Below, one piece after another: positions 23,001 through 31,464 of a stretch of 37,786 bases of DNA. Numbering within the stretch: the first letter of the stretch is position 1; the number at the start of each line of letters is the position of its first letter. This stretch comes from an uncultured Acetatifactor sp. (lineage in GTDB: Bacteria; Bacillota; Clostridia; Lachnospirales; Lachnospiraceae), in the NCBI GenBank assembly GCA_947627535.1, contig CANQWM010000030.1:1-37786 (forward strand), written 5' to 3'. Under the pieces are notes generated by a model. It did not search any database and was not told the DNA's origin. It worked only from the letters and a program-made list of their open reading frames with translations. Made by a program: the position numbers and the translations under genes.

Positions 23001-24348
23001 GCGCAGCGATCTGTCCCAGCTGCTTCAGCATCTCCTCCGCGGCCTTCTGAGAGGTTCCCAGGGCGGTTCCCACCGTGACGGCGACGGTCTGGGCCTGTTC
23101 CGGATCGGTGGAATACCAGTGTTCCAGGGCAAGCGCGGGCTGGATCAGCTGCGCGATCTGGGCGTCTGCGGCGCAGAGAATCGCAACAGCGGGATTGGCG
23201 GCAAACTCTGTCTTCAGGTTATCCAGCTCGCCCTGGGCCTCCTGCATTGTGGCATACGAATCCTTCATGACTCCCGGATCGCTCCCGCTGATCGTAAGCT
23301 TTGCCGCGGCGTCGCCCCACTTTTTCATAGATTCGTCATAACGAGCCAGATATGTTCCGCTCTGCAGTGCCTCAAGGTTCGACTTTTGTGCATTGATCTG
23401 CTCCAGCTGTTTCAGCGCCGCGTCAATCTGACTGATCCCCTGATTCAGCTGGGCCGCAGTGGCAAGCGTCGTCTGCATCCCCTCCAGCTGGCTTTTTACC
23501 GTCATCAACTGGGTCTTCTGGGCGGCAAGCTGGGCGCTGGTCTGATTCTGCTTATCCTCCAGCTCTTTTTTTCCGTCCTCCAGTTCCTTCTTTCCGTCTT
23601 CCAGTTCTTTGCGGCCGTCGATGATCTCCTGCCTGCCGTTTACGAGTTCCTCCCGGCCGTCGATAATCTCCTGCCTGCCGTCCTGCAGCTCTTTTTCCGC
23701 GTCGTCCAGCTCCTGTCCCGCGTCCGCCATCTTCTCGTCGATGGCCGCAAACACCTTCTCGTTCATCGCGTCGATCTTTTCCTGGCGGATGATCACGTTG
23801 ACGCTCTCCTCTAAAAGTCCCGAAGCGCTGACGCTGGCCACGCCCTCGATGCTCTCAAGCTCCGGCATGATATTGTTCTGGACGTATGTACTGATCTCCC
23901 CGTTGTCCATCCCGTCCATTCCCACAGCCGCGATCATCACCGGCAGCATGTCCGGGTTCAACTTCATAATAATGGGATTGCCGATGGATTCGTCCCAATA
24001 GCTTGTGATCTGGTCCAGGCTCTCCCGTATTTCGAGAGACACCGCGTTCATATCCGCCGTCTGGGCGAACTCCAGGATCACCATGGAGTAATTTTCGCCG
24101 GACACGGAATTGATCTCCTCGATATTGCTGACTGTAGCCATCGCTGCTTCCACGGGCTGCGTTACCGCTGTCTCCACGGTCTCGGGACTCGCGCCGGGAT
24201 AGGTTGTCATCACGATGACATAGGGCAGGCTGATGCTGGGAAGCAGGTCGGCCGTCATCCTGGTAAAAGAGACAATACCAAGAATAATGGCGAGCGCCAC
24301 GCCCACCAGAACCGTATATGGTTTTCTTACGCTGAATTTTGAAATCAT
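20077..24348 (-). CDS. RND-superfamily efflux transporter with coiled-coil insert
   Basis: 1423 aa, longer than typical AcrB-type pumps (about 1050). The N-terminal helix (FSVRKPYTVLVGVALAIILG) and porter segments (YPGASPETVETAVTQPVEAA) are AcrB/HAE1-like. The first periplasmic-type loop is expanded from about residue 195 to 610 by heptad-rich coiled coil. Membrane helices follow with the proton-relay motif GMLVDNSIVVIENIYRLRNE, and a second repeat ends in ...GFVMLAGIIVNNGIVLIDYM. In a gram-positive the insert may replace the adaptor and outer-membrane parts and span the wall. It exports hydrophobic compounds by proton antiport (family knowledge; the substrate is unknown). First gene of an operon with tetR. 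Confidence 0.92.
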   Translation of the reverse strand: MISKFSVRKPYTVLVGVALAIILGIVSFTRMTADLLPSISLPYVIVMTTYPGASPETVETAVTQPVEAAMATVSNIEEINSVSGENYSMVILEFAQTADMNAVSLEIRESLDQITSYWDESIGNPIIMKLNPDMLPVMIAAVGMDGMDNGEISTYVQNNIMPELESIEGVASVSASGLLEESVNVIIRQEKIDAMNEKVFAAIDEKMADAGQELDDAEKELQDGRQEIIDGREELVNGRQEIIDGRKELEDGKKELEDGKKELEDKQNQTSAQLAAQKTQLMTVKSQLEGMQTTLATAAQLNQGISQIDAALKQLEQINAQKSNLEALQSGTYLARYDESMKKWGDAAAKLTISGSDPGVMKDSYATMQEAQGELDNLKTEFAANPAVAILCAADAQIAQLIQPALALEHWYSTDPEQAQTVAVTVGTALGTSQKAAEEMLKQLGQIAALQTQRENLNTALIAQTGGLGYDAYVAMVNETLKKQNITDLGKAISDINSAITAIEQGQMTAAIEFANGKATIALGEYQLELAQTQLEASDDQIQSGFDQMDDALKQLEEGEEQLVDGRKQFEEAKESAYEQANLSNILTVDTVEGLLTAQNFSMPAGYVTEEGVDYLVRVGDKPSDVEELKALPLMDLHMDGVPVITLGDVADVFYTDNSADIYTNVDGSAGVMLTIQKQTGYSTGEVSDRLGERFDELMEQNPGLSLIKLMDQGVYIDLVMDSIVNNIVFGAGLAILILLLFLKDIRPTLVVAFSIPVSLVTAVVCMYFSGVTLNVISLSGLALGIGMLVDNSIVVIENIYRLRNEGMSVQDAAIEGAKEVAGAILASTLTTVCVFLPIVFTEGITRQLFVDMGLTIAYSLLASLVIALTVVPAMSSKMLRNTKEKKPGRIFGAFVNLYEKLLRGALSVKPLVLLLVVALLVISVALAFTNGTAFMSDMDSTQLTVTVSLDEEATLQETGKVTDQVVDAILSVEDVQNVGAMTSAGTMSLLGGGEGSTNTATIYVVTREDKTMSNEEIAKQIQEKTAGLDAQIDVDTSSMDMSALGGSGISIEVRGRDLDTIQRIAREVADIVGTVEGTAEVSDGLQDSDEELRVVIDKDEAVHYGLTVAQVFTQIMSKVADAGSATTLVEADRDYNVYVSNEKDMELTREQIKQLLIEGTDENGESVEVPLSEIADFETAYALPSISRTAQTRYVSVTAAIAEGYNVGLVSADVEEKLADYEMPDGYQLVFSGENEMIMDAMSQVMLMMLLAILFMYLIMVAQFQSLLSPFIIMFTIPLAFTGGFLGLFLSGSEVSVIAMIGFVMLAGIIVNNGIVLIDYMNQLREGGMEKREAILTAGRTRLRPVLMTALTTILALSTMVFSNDMGAEMAKPMAVVTIGGLLYGTLLTLVVIPCIYDIFIRERRPGKKKKPGKRRKAGVDD
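23554..23712 (-). repeat. Heptad repeat array inside the RND gene
   Basis: About seven consecutive 7-residue units of the form [E/Q]-E-[L/I]-[x]-[D/N]-G-[R/K] (residues about 213-265, for example EIIDGREELVNGRQEI), seen as 21-bp imperfect DNA repeats. This coiled-coil signature recurs in surface proteins of Firmicutes such as YhgE/Pip-like membrane proteins. Copy number is likely to vary between strains. Confidence 0.8.
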
Positions 24349-24363
24349 GACATTTCTCCTCGT

Positions 24364-24421
24364 CCGACCGGTCGGTCGGTTTTTACCCGTTGATTATAAT
24401 TCCGCCACAACCGGAAGTCAA
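24364..24421 (-). promoter_or_regulatory. Promoter and TetR operator of the RND-tetR operon
   Basis: On the minus strand TTGACT (24421-24416), 17 nt, TATAAT (24398-24393). The perfect palindrome CCGACCGGTCGG (24364-24375), with an extra GGTCGG arm beside it (to 24379), lies where transcription begins. This is where a TetR repressor would block elongation or initiation. Start codon 24348 is about 16 nt further on. Confidence 0.85.
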
Positions 24422-24465
24422 GAACCGGACCAGGAAAAAAGTATTAAAAAAGAATAAAGAAGATT

Positions 24466-24481
24466 CACGTCCCCGGACGCG
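24466..24481 (-). terminator. Weak terminator after trkH
   Basis: On the minus strand a 6-bp stem (one G-T pair) with a CGGG loop, followed by a T-rich tract with C/A interruptions and then TTTTTT. It starts 11 nt past the trkH stop. Confidence 0.35.
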
Positions 24482-24491
24482 ATGCCGGAAC

Positions 24492-25937
24492 TCAGTATTT
24501 TTTCCAGCAGGACGGCAGAAACAGAATCAGCATGGGAAACAGCTCCAGCCTGCCCGCGATCATGTCAAATATGAGCACCAGCTTGGAAAAAGAGCTGAAA
24601 ATGGAGTAATTCCCCGTGGGCCCGACCATGTCAAGGCCGGGACCGATATTGCTCAGCGTCGCCAGGACGGCCGTGAAGTTGGTGGTGAAGCCGAAATTAT
24701 CCATGCTGATCAGCAGCACGGAGGCAAAGAGCAGCACAAAGTATATGGAAATGAACACGTTGACTGCCCGCAGTGTCTCATGCGCCAGCGTATGGCCGTC
24801 CACCCTGATCTTTTTGACCAGACGCGGATGGATCATCATGGCCAGTTCCTTCCGGACCGCCTTCAGCAGGATAATGAACCGGGTCACCTTGATCCCGCCG
24901 CCGGTACTGCCCGCGCAGGCGCCGACGAACATCAGCAGGATCAGGATCGTCTTGGAAAGCTGGGGCCAGGTGTCAAAATCCGTGGAGGAAAAGCCGGTGC
25001 TGGTCATGATGGAGCCCACCTGGAAAAAGGCATGGCGCAGGGATTCCCCCGCGGTGGGATACAGCCTGCGGATATTCCATGCCACCACCGCCGCGCTGCC
25101 GAGGATGATGCCCAGATACCAGCGCACTTCCTCGATGGAAAAGGCGTCCTTCAGTCTTCTGCTCAGAAGGCAGAAATACGCCGTATAGTTGATGCCGCTT
25201 AAAACCATAAACAGCGTAATCATATTCTGGGCCAGAGGACTGAACCTGACCACGCTGTCGTTGTAGATCCCGAAGCCGCCGGTTCCCACCGTGCCGAAAA
25301 TGGTAGTCAGCGACTCGAACAGATTCAGGCCGCAGGCGCAGAGCACAACGGTTCCCACAACGGTGAGGCCGATATAGATCTCATAAAGGATCTTCGCCGT
25401 ATCCCGGACCTTTGGCAGAAGCTTTCCCACAGCGGGGCCGGTGCTCTCCGCCCGCATCAGGTTTATGGTGGTTCCGCCGCCGATCAGGGGCAGGATGGCC
25501 ATGATAAAGACAAACACCCCCATGCCGCCGATCCAGTGGGTAAAGCTGCGCCAGAACAGACTGGCGCGGCTGAGCGCCTCCACGTCAGTCAGGATGCTCG
25601 CCCCGGTGGTGGTAAACCCGGAGGCGGCCTCAAACACCGCGTCCACATAATTCGGAATCTCCCCGGAAAACAGGAACGGCAGCGCGCCAAAAGCGCTCAT
25701 GACGATCCAGCTGAGCGCAACGGTAGCGAACCCCTCCCGGGTATAAAGATCCTTTTTTACGGGCTTTCTGCATTTCAGCAGGACGCCGGCGAGCAGGCAC
25801 AGCGCCGCCGTGGCCGCAAAGCACAGGGAAATACGGACCTCTCCGTAAAGAAACCCCACCAGCAGCGGCAGGAGCAGGAACCCGGCCTCAAACTCCAGCA
25901 CCCAGCCGAGAATAAACCGCACAATCGCAAAATTCAT
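24492..25937 (-). CDS. trkH: TrkH-family potassium uptake channel subunit
   Basis: 481 aa, strongly hydrophobic, with the four-fold pore repeats of the Trk/Ktr family. Pore-loop filters are visible as ASGFTTTGAS, GTVGTGGFG, TSTGFSSTDF and LSNIGPGLDM, each with the selectivity glycine. The short loop HWIGGMG and the glycine-rich ACAGSTGGGIKVTR segment are characteristic. It forms the membrane K+ channel gated by the cytoplasmic TrkA ring. The start is one base beyond the trkA stop, so it is translationally coupled. Confidence 0.93.
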   Translation of the reverse strand: MNFAIVRFILGWVLEFEAGFLLLPLLVGFLYGEVRISLCFAATAALCLLAGVLLKCRKPVKKDLYTREGFATVALSWIVMSAFGALPFLFSGEIPNYVDAVFEAASGFTTTGASILTDVEALSRASLFWRSFTHWIGGMGVFVFIMAILPLIGGGTTINLMRAESTGPAVGKLLPKVRDTAKILYEIYIGLTVVGTVVLCACGLNLFESLTTIFGTVGTGGFGIYNDSVVRFSPLAQNMITLFMVLSGINYTAYFCLLSRRLKDAFSIEEVRWYLGIILGSAAVVAWNIRRLYPTAGESLRHAFFQVGSIMTSTGFSSTDFDTWPQLSKTILILLMFVGACAGSTGGGIKVTRFIILLKAVRKELAMMIHPRLVKKIRVDGHTLAHETLRAVNVFISIYFVLLFASVLLISMDNFGFTTNFTAVLATLSNIGPGLDMVGPTGNYSIFSSFSKLVLIFDMIAGRLELFPMLILFLPSCWKKY

Positions 25938-25938
25938 G

Positions 25939-27297
25939 TCAAGCCTCCAGTATATCCTTGATATCGTTCAGCCTGGTGTGGGTTGTGACCACCACCACGG
26001 AATCGCCCACCGCAAGCTCGTCCTGGCCGCCCGGTATGATGATCCGGCTTCCTCTTGTAATGGAACAGAGAAGCAGGTTTTTCTTCAGCTTCATCTTTAC
26101 CAGAGGTACTCCCGTGACGGCGGAAGGCTCCTTGATGTAAAACTCCAGCGCCTCCGCCCTTCCCTCCTCCAGCTTGTAGAGATTTTCCACATTGCTGTTG
26201 AGCGATTCGTTCATGGAACGGGCATACTTGATGATCACATCCGCCGTCAGAAGCCTTGGAAAGACGGTGCTGTCCAGCCTGATATCACCCAGCACACTGT
26301 TGAAATTGACCCGGTTGATCTTCGTGACGATCTTCGCCGGAGAATACTTCTTCGCCATCAGGGAAAGCAGAATATTTTCCTCGTCCAGACCGGTCAGCGC
26401 GGCAAAGCCGTCCACGGTTTCCAGTCCTTCCTGAAGCAGGATTTTTTCGTCGGTCCCGTCGCCGCAGATGATCTTTGCCTTGGGGAGCAGTTCGTTGAGA
26501 TGCTCGCAGCGCACGGGATCCTGATCCACGATCTTTGTCTCGACCCCCACGTCCAGAAGCCGCCGGGCCAGATAATAAGCCATGGTTCCGCCGCCTACCA
26601 GCATGGCGGTGCGGATCTTGCCCGTGCTGATTCCGATCTTTTTAAAGAAGTCGCTGGCCTTCGCCGGCGTGGAGACGATGGCCACCACGTCATCCTCCCG
26701 GAAGATGAAATCGCCCCTTGGGATCAGCACTTCCTCGCCCCGGCGGACCATGCAGACCAGCACGTCACACTTCAGTGTGGTACGAATATGGATCAGTTCG
26801 TAATTATTCAGCAGACATTCGCTGGTGACGCGGAAATGCAAAAGCTCGATCCGCCCCTTGGAAAAGGTGTCGATCTTTACCGCCGTGGGAAACTGGAACA
26901 GCCGGGCGATCTCCGCGGACGCCGTCTGTTCCGGATTGATGATCATGGCAAGCCCCAGCTCCTCCCTCAAAAAAGCGGTCTCCGTACTGTAGATGGGATT
27001 GCGCACCCGGGCGATAGTCTTACAGTTTCCCGTTTTTTTCGCGATCACGCAGCACAGCAGGTTCTGTTCGTCGGAGCCTGTCACGGCGATCAGAAGATCC
27101 GCCCGTTTGATCCCCGCCTGCTGCAGCGTCTCATGGTTGACGCCATTCCCCACGATTCCCATGGCGTCGAGTTCGTCGGTAATGGATTTTACCTTTTCCT
27201 CCTTTACATCGATCACCACAATATCATGATTTTCCCCGTTCAGCTGCTCCACCAGCGTAGAACCCACCTTGCCGCAGCCGACAATGATAATGTTCAT
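25939..27297 (-). CDS. trkA: TrkA, cytoplasmic NAD-binding regulator of K+ uptake
   Basis: 452 aa with two RCK repeats. The first Rossmann domain begins MNIIIVGCGKVGSTLVEQL and the second reads AMLVGGGTMAYYLARRL (about residue 230), each followed by an RCK_C domain (second one ending ...AVGDSVVVVTTHTRLNDIKD). The protein binds nucleotides and opens or closes the TrkH pore. It lies directly upstream of trkH, and sigH precedes it by 44 nt with no terminator, so it may be read through from the cysE-sigH block. Confidence 0.94.
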   Translation of the reverse strand: MNIIIVGCGKVGSTLVEQLNGENHDIVVIDVKEEKVKSITDELDAMGIVGNGVNHETLQQAGIKRADLLIAVTGSDEQNLLCCVIAKKTGNCKTIARVRNPIYSTETAFLREELGLAMIINPEQTASAEIARLFQFPTAVKIDTFSKGRIELLHFRVTSECLLNNYELIHIRTTLKCDVLVCMVRRGEEVLIPRGDFIFREDDVVAIVSTPAKASDFFKKIGISTGKIRTAMLVGGGTMAYYLARRLLDVGVETKIVDQDPVRCEHLNELLPKAKIICGDGTDEKILLQEGLETVDGFAALTGLDEENILLSLMAKKYSPAKIVTKINRVNFNSVLGDIRLDSTVFPRLLTADVIIKYARSMNESLNSNVENLYKLEEGRAEALEFYIKEPSAVTGVPLVKMKLKKNLLLCSITRGSRIIIPGGQDELAVGDSVVVVTTHTRLNDIKDILEA

Positions 27298-27341
27298 ATT
27301 TCCTTATGCCTTTCTGCCCCAGCCTTTTACGGCTCTTTTCC

Positions 27342-27971
27342 TTAATCTCTGCAAAGCATCCTGCGGATCTTTGCCTTTAATCTCTGAAGCGCGTTGTCCG
27401 TTGCCTTCTCATCCCGGCCAAGGACCTTCGCGATCTCGGAATAGCGCATTCCCGTCATGTAGAGATCCAGAACCTGGCGTTCAAACTCGCTTAATTCCCT
27501 TTCGATGGCGTCTTCCAGATACACCACCCGCTCTTTGTCCAGAAAAAGCTCCTCCGGGCTCTGTTCCGCCCTGTCCGCCAAAAGCTCCGCCAGCCCGCTT
27601 CCCTCCTGTCCCTCCTGCGCTCCGTCGACGCCGTCCAGGGATACATACGTGTTCAGCGGAACATGCTTCTGACGCTTGGAAGCCTGTACCGCGGTATACA
27701 TCTGCCTGCTGATGCAGAGCTCCGCAAAGGTGCGGAAGCTGGCGTCGCGGCCGGAGTCAAAGTCCCGGACCGCCTTGAAAAGGCCGATCATTCCCTCCTG
27801 GATCAGGTCCTCGCTGTCCCCTCCCAGGATAAACATGGATTTTGCCTTGCTCCGCACCAGATTTTTATATTTGTCGCAGATATAATCCATGACGGGGGTT
27901 TCGCCCCGCCGCAGACGGTCGATGAGCTCGCTGTCGCTGCAGCGCGCATATTCTTCGTTTTTATCTGCCAT
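27342..27971 (-). CDS. sigH: RNA polymerase sigma factor SigH (sporulation/stationary phase)
   Basis: 209 aa with GGAAAGG upstream. Region 2 is recognisable (DLIQEGMIGLFKAVRDFD, SFRTFAELCISRQM) and region 4 as well (LSEFERQVLDLYMTGMRYSE then IAKVLGRDEKATDNALQRLK). SigH directs early sporulation and transition-phase genes. Position just after rlmB in the conserved block supports the name; the yacP/rae1 gene usually found between rlmB and sigH in Bacillus is missing, with only 46 nt between them. Confidence 0.93.
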   Translation of the reverse strand: MADKNEEYARCSDSELIDRLRRGETPVMDYICDKYKNLVRSKAKSMFILGGDSEDLIQEGMIGLFKAVRDFDSGRDASFRTFAELCISRQMYTAVQASKRQKHVPLNTYVSLDGVDGAQEGQEGSGLAELLADRAEQSPEELFLDKERVVYLEDAIERELSEFERQVLDLYMTGMRYSEIAKVLGRDEKATDNALQRLKAKIRRMLCRD

Positions 27972-28017
27972 ACTCTGCCTTTCCGCCTAAAGCCTGCATC
28001 GGCGCCCATGCGCCGGT

Positions 28018-28758
28018 TCAGCCCAGCCGCTGGCGCACGATCTCGTATGCCAGCACTCCCGCCGCCACAGAGGCGTTCAGGGAATCGATATCCCCCTTCA
28101 TGGGGATTGCCGCCGTCATATCGCATTTCTCCTTCACAAGCCTTGAAACGCCCTCTCCCTCGTTTCCGATCACAAGGCCCACAGGTCCCCTCAGGTCCAG
28201 ATCGTACATGGGGGTGCCTCCCATATCGGCGCAGACAAACCAAAGCCCCGCCCTCTTCAGATCTTCTATGGTCCTGGCCAGATTGGTGACCTTTGCTACA
28301 GGGGTATAATTCAGCGCGCCGGCGGAAGTCCTTGCCACCGCCGGAGTAAGGCCCACCGCATGGTTCTTTGGGATAATGACGCCGTGGGCGCCCGCCAGAT
28401 TGGCTGTCCGGATTATAGCCCCAAGGTTATGGGGATCCTCAATGCCGTCCAGCAGGAACAGAAACGGCGGTTCTTTCTTCTGTCCGGCAGCCGCCAGCAT
28501 ATCGTCCACCGACCCATAAGCATAGGCCGCGGCCACAGCGATGACGCCCTGATGCTTTCCCGTCTCCGAGAGCTGGTCCAGCCGCTCCTTTGTGACATAT
28601 TTTATGACGGTGTCCTGCTTTTTCGCTTCTCTCTTTATGGTCAGAATAGGGCCGTCCTGGCAGCCGTCCAACACATAGAGCCTGTCGACGGTCCTGCCGG
28701 AACGGAACGCTTCCGTTACGGCATTGCGGCCCTCTATGGTAATTTCCTCGTACGCCAT
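28018..28758 (-). CDS. rlmB: 23S rRNA (guanosine-2'-O)-methyltransferase RlmB
   Basis: 246 aa, GGAGGGG before ATG 28758. The N-terminal RNA-binding domain (ITIEGRNAVTEAFRSGRTVD) is followed by a SpoU-type knotted methyltransferase. Its motifs are LDGIEDPHNLGAIIRTANLA, VIIPKNHAVGL, LVIGNEGEGVSRLVKEKCD and IPMKGDIDSLNASVAAGVL. It methylates G2251 in the peptidyl-transferase loop (E. coli numbering). It belongs to the cysS-mrnC-rlmB-sigH block. Confidence 0.94.
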   Translation of the reverse strand: MAYEEITIEGRNAVTEAFRSGRTVDRLYVLDGCQDGPILTIKREAKKQDTVIKYVTKERLDQLSETGKHQGVIAVAAAYAYGSVDDMLAAAGQKKEPPFLFLLDGIEDPHNLGAIIRTANLAGAHGVIIPKNHAVGLTPAVARTSAGALNYTPVAKVTNLARTIEDLKRAGLWFVCADMGGTPMYDLDLRGPVGLVIGNEGEGVSRLVKEKCDMTAAIPMKGDIDSLNASVAAGVLAYEIVRQRLG

Positions 28759-28789
28759 GCTTTTTCCCCTCCTGCGGCCTGCTGTTTTC

Positions 28790-29254
28790 TCAGAGCCGCA
28801 GCCCCGCCAGCTCGATTCCTTTTTTCACAAGCTCCAGCACCCGGTCCATCCTTCCGCTCAGATAAAGATAGCCCAGGACGGCTTCAAACCCCGTGGCCTT
28901 CAGATACTCTCCGGGGCTGGCGTTTTTCGCCATGGTGTGGGGCTTGGAATTGCGGCCCCGGCGGTAGACGGATTTTTCCTCCTCGGTAAAGCTTTCCGCC
29001 AGTACCTCCGCGATCCTTGCCTGCGCAGCCGCGTTGACATACTTTACCGCGGTGCGGTGCAGTTCGTTTGCCGGGCGGTTGGCCCGCTCCGCCACCGCCG
29101 TGCGGATGATGAGATCATAGACCGCGTCCCCGATGTACGCCAGCGTCAGCGGCGAGTATGCCCTGATATCCTGCCGCTTTCCCACAAACGTGTCAGAAAT
29201 CTCTTCCGACAGCTCCCGTCCCGGCGTCTCTATGCGGTTCAGGCTTTCTTCCAT
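28790..29254 (-). CDS. mrnC: Mini-ribonuclease 3 (MrnC)
   Basis: 154 aa. It is an RNase III catalytic domain without a dsRNA-binding domain, with LAYIGDAVYDLIIRTAVAER holding the catalytic acidic residues and EKSVYRRGRNSKPHT. The function in Firmicutes is maturation of 23S rRNA ends. Its start overlaps the end of cysS by 16 nt, the usual arrangement. Confidence 0.94.
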   Translation of the reverse strand: MEESLNRIETPGRELSEEISDTFVGKRQDIRAYSPLTLAYIGDAVYDLIIRTAVAERANRPANELHRTAVKYVNAAAQARIAEVLAESFTEEEKSVYRRGRNSKPHTMAKNASPGEYLKATGFEAVLGYLYLSGRMDRVLELVKKGIELAGLRL

Positions 29255-30657
29255 TTTACGCCCTCTCTTGTGTCTTCCAGCACGATCCCCCGCTCCAGCA
29301 GCTCGTTTCGGATGGCGTCCGCCCTGGCGAAATCCTTCTCCTTTTTCGCCGCTTTGCGCTCCTCGATCTTTTCCGCGATATACTGCTCCAGCGCCGCGTC
29401 CACGCCGCTCCCGGCGTCCGCCGCCCGCTCACTCGTCAGATTCAGGGACAGCACCCGGTCAAAATCCTCCGCCAGCGCAAACTTTGTGGCGTCGTCCGTA
29501 TCCGCCTTCAGCATGTCGTAGAGCACAGTAAGGGCCATGGCGGAATTTAGATCATCGCAGAGGGCGTCCTCAAACCTTGTCCTGTATTCGTCAAATACAG
29601 CCCGGTCCACGCTGCCCTCCCGGTTCAGGGAGCCGATGCGTTTCACCAGCTTGTCATAAGCCGCGCTCATGTTGTCCAGGATATCATAGGAAAACTCCAG
29701 CGGCTTCCGATAGTGTGACTGCAGGCAGAAAAGCCTGTACACCATGGGGTCGTACCCTTTCTCCTCCAGCGTAGTGACGGTAAGGATCCCGCCCTTCGAC
29801 TTGCTCATCTTCCCCGACCTGTCGTTGAGATGGTGCACATGCAGCCAGTAATTGCACCATTTATGGCCCAGGTACGCCTCGCTCTGGGCGATCTCGTTAG
29901 TATGGTGGGGAAAGATGTTGTCCACGCCGCCGCAGTGGATATCCATATATTCTCCCAGATGCTTCATGCTGATGCAGGAGCACTCGATATGCCACCCGGG
30001 ATATCCCATCCCCCAGGGACTCTCCCATTTCAGCTCCTGATCCTCAAACTTGGACTTGGTGAACCACAGCACGAAGTCGCTCTTGTTCCGCTTGTTCTCA
30101 TCCTCTTCCACATCGTCCCGCACGCCCACGAGAAGCTCTTTTTCGCTCTGGCTGGAAAACACATAATATTCCTTCAGTTTGGAGGTGTCAAAATAAATAT
30201 TGCCGCCGCTCTCATAGGCGTACCCCGTCTCCATGAGCCGCGTGATCACCCGGATAAAGTCGTCAATGCAGTTCGTCGCAGGCTCCACCACGTCCGGCGT
30301 CTTGATGTTCAGCTTTGCGCAGTCCGCAAAAAACGCGTCGGTATAGAACTTTGCGATCTCCATGACGGTCTTGTGCTCCCGCTTCGCTCCCGCCACCATC
30401 TTGTCTTCTCCGGTGTCGGCGTCGCTGGACAGATGCCCCACGTCCGTAATGTTCATCACCCTTTTCACATCGTATCCCAGATACCGCAGGGTCTTTTCCA
30501 GAAGATCCTCCATGATATAGCTTCTCAGATTGCCGATGTGGGCAAAATGGTACACCGTAGGCCCGCAGGTGTACATCGCGACCTTTCCGTCCTCATTGGG
30601 AACGAATTGTTCCACCTTTCTGGTCAGTGTGTTGTAAAAATGCAGCTTGTTTTCCAT
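29239..30657 (-). CDS. cysS: Cysteinyl-tRNA synthetase
   Basis: 472 aa, GGAGG directly before ATG 30657. Class I signatures are HIGN (in YHFAHIGNLRSYI) and KMSKSKGG. Zinc-binding and cysteine-recognition residues are seen in YTCGPTVYHF, WHIECSCISMKHLG and HHTNEIAQSEA. It charges tRNA-Cys and is co-transcribed with cysE, so cysteine supply and use are controlled together. Confidence 0.96.
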   Translation of the reverse strand: MENKLHFYNTLTRKVEQFVPNEDGKVAMYTCGPTVYHFAHIGNLRSYIMEDLLEKTLRYLGYDVKRVMNITDVGHLSSDADTGEDKMVAGAKREHKTVMEIAKFYTDAFFADCAKLNIKTPDVVEPATNCIDDFIRVITRLMETGYAYESGGNIYFDTSKLKEYYVFSSQSEKELLVGVRDDVEEDENKRNKSDFVLWFTKSKFEDQELKWESPWGMGYPGWHIECSCISMKHLGEYMDIHCGGVDNIFPHHTNEIAQSEAYLGHKWCNYWLHVHHLNDRSGKMSKSKGGILTVTTLEEKGYDPMVYRLFCLQSHYRKPLEFSYDILDNMSAAYDKLVKRIGSLNREGSVDRAVFDEYRTRFEDALCDDLNSAMALTVLYDMLKADTDDATKFALAEDFDRVLSLNLTSERAADAGSGVDAALEQYIAEKIEERKAAKKEKDFARADAIRNELLERGIVLEDTREGVKWKKA

Positions 30658-30703
30658 ATTTCCTCCATCTGCCGCTTCCGGCTCATCCTCGTAACGGCCC
30701 GGC

Positions 30704-31423
30704 TCATCCCTTCTCTGCCTCCGGTCCCCGTTCCGGCTCTCCCGGCTCTTCGCCCGCCATGCCTTCCCGCAGCTGTTTCACTTCCCGCTCCAGCTCCAGA
30801 ACCCGGTTGATCAGCTCCGTGTTCGCCCGCTGCAGGCCGGCGATATCCTCGTGCACCGGGTCCGGAAGATCCGTCTGGTTCATGGTCTCCTGGGGCAGCG
30901 TCATGTTGTTCCGTTTTACCACCCGTCCGGGAACACCCACCACCGTGGAACCCGGCGGCACCTCATGCAGCACCACGCTGCCCGCCCCGATCTTGGAATT
31001 TGCACCGATGGTAAAGGAGCCCAGCACCTTTGCCCCTGCGCTGATCATTACGTTGTCCTCCACGGTGGGATGCCGTTTTCCCTGTTCCTTTCCGGTCCCG
31101 CCGAGGGTCACGCCCTGATAAAGCGTTACATTGTCCCCGATAATGGCAGTCTCTCCGATAATCACGCCGTTCCCGTGATCGATAAAAAGCCCCCTGCCGA
31201 TCCTTGCCCCCGGATGAATCTCAATCCCCGTTTTTCGCACCGCCCTCTGGGAAATCCACCTGGCCCAGAAATAATGGCCCTTTAAGTAAAGCCGGTGCGC
31301 CGCCCGGTAGTGCAGCATGGCCCTAAAGCTGGGGTAGAGAAACACCTCCATGGAAGAATGGATGGCCGGATCCCGTTCCCTTATGATTTTTATTTCTTCC
31401 CTGACGCTCCCGATCAGTCCCAT
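30704..31423 (-). CDS. cysE: Serine O-acetyltransferase
   Basis: 239 aa from ATG 31423 (GAGAGGG upstream; the ATG at 31441 has no ribosome site). A left-handed beta-helix of hexapeptide repeats runs from about residue 70, with the active-site His and neighbours in FIDHGNGVIIGETAIIGD and YQGVTLGGTGKEQGKRHPT. It makes O-acetylserine from serine and acetyl-CoA, the first committed step to cysteine. An extra charged C-terminal tail (after about residue 190, LQRANTELINRVLELEREVK) is predicted to form a coiled coil and is longer than in classic CysE. First gene of the cysES block, behind a T-box piece. Confidence 0.94.
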   Translation of the reverse strand: MGLIGSVREEIKIIRERDPAIHSSMEVFLYPSFRAMLHYRAAHRLYLKGHYFWARWISQRAVRKTGIEIHPGARIGRGLFIDHGNGVIIGETAIIGDNVTLYQGVTLGGTGKEQGKRHPTVEDNVMISAGAKVLGSFTIGANSKIGAGSVVLHEVPPGSTVVGVPGRVVKRNNMTLPQETMNQTDLPDPVHEDIAGLQRANTELINRVLELEREVKQLREGMAGEEPGEPERGPEAEKG

Positions 31424-31464
31424 TTTCCCTCTCATCTGCAAAGGCGGGTGCGGAAGCAGACCCG

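Noticed and set aside
25936..27345. 469-codon plus-strand frame opposite trkA
   Set aside because: Antisense shadow of a well-recognised gene, rich in His/Gln/Arg with no domain or start signal.
29830..30810. 326-codon plus-strand frame opposite cysS
   Set aside because: Antisense shadow of cysS; no ribosome site and no recognisable domain.
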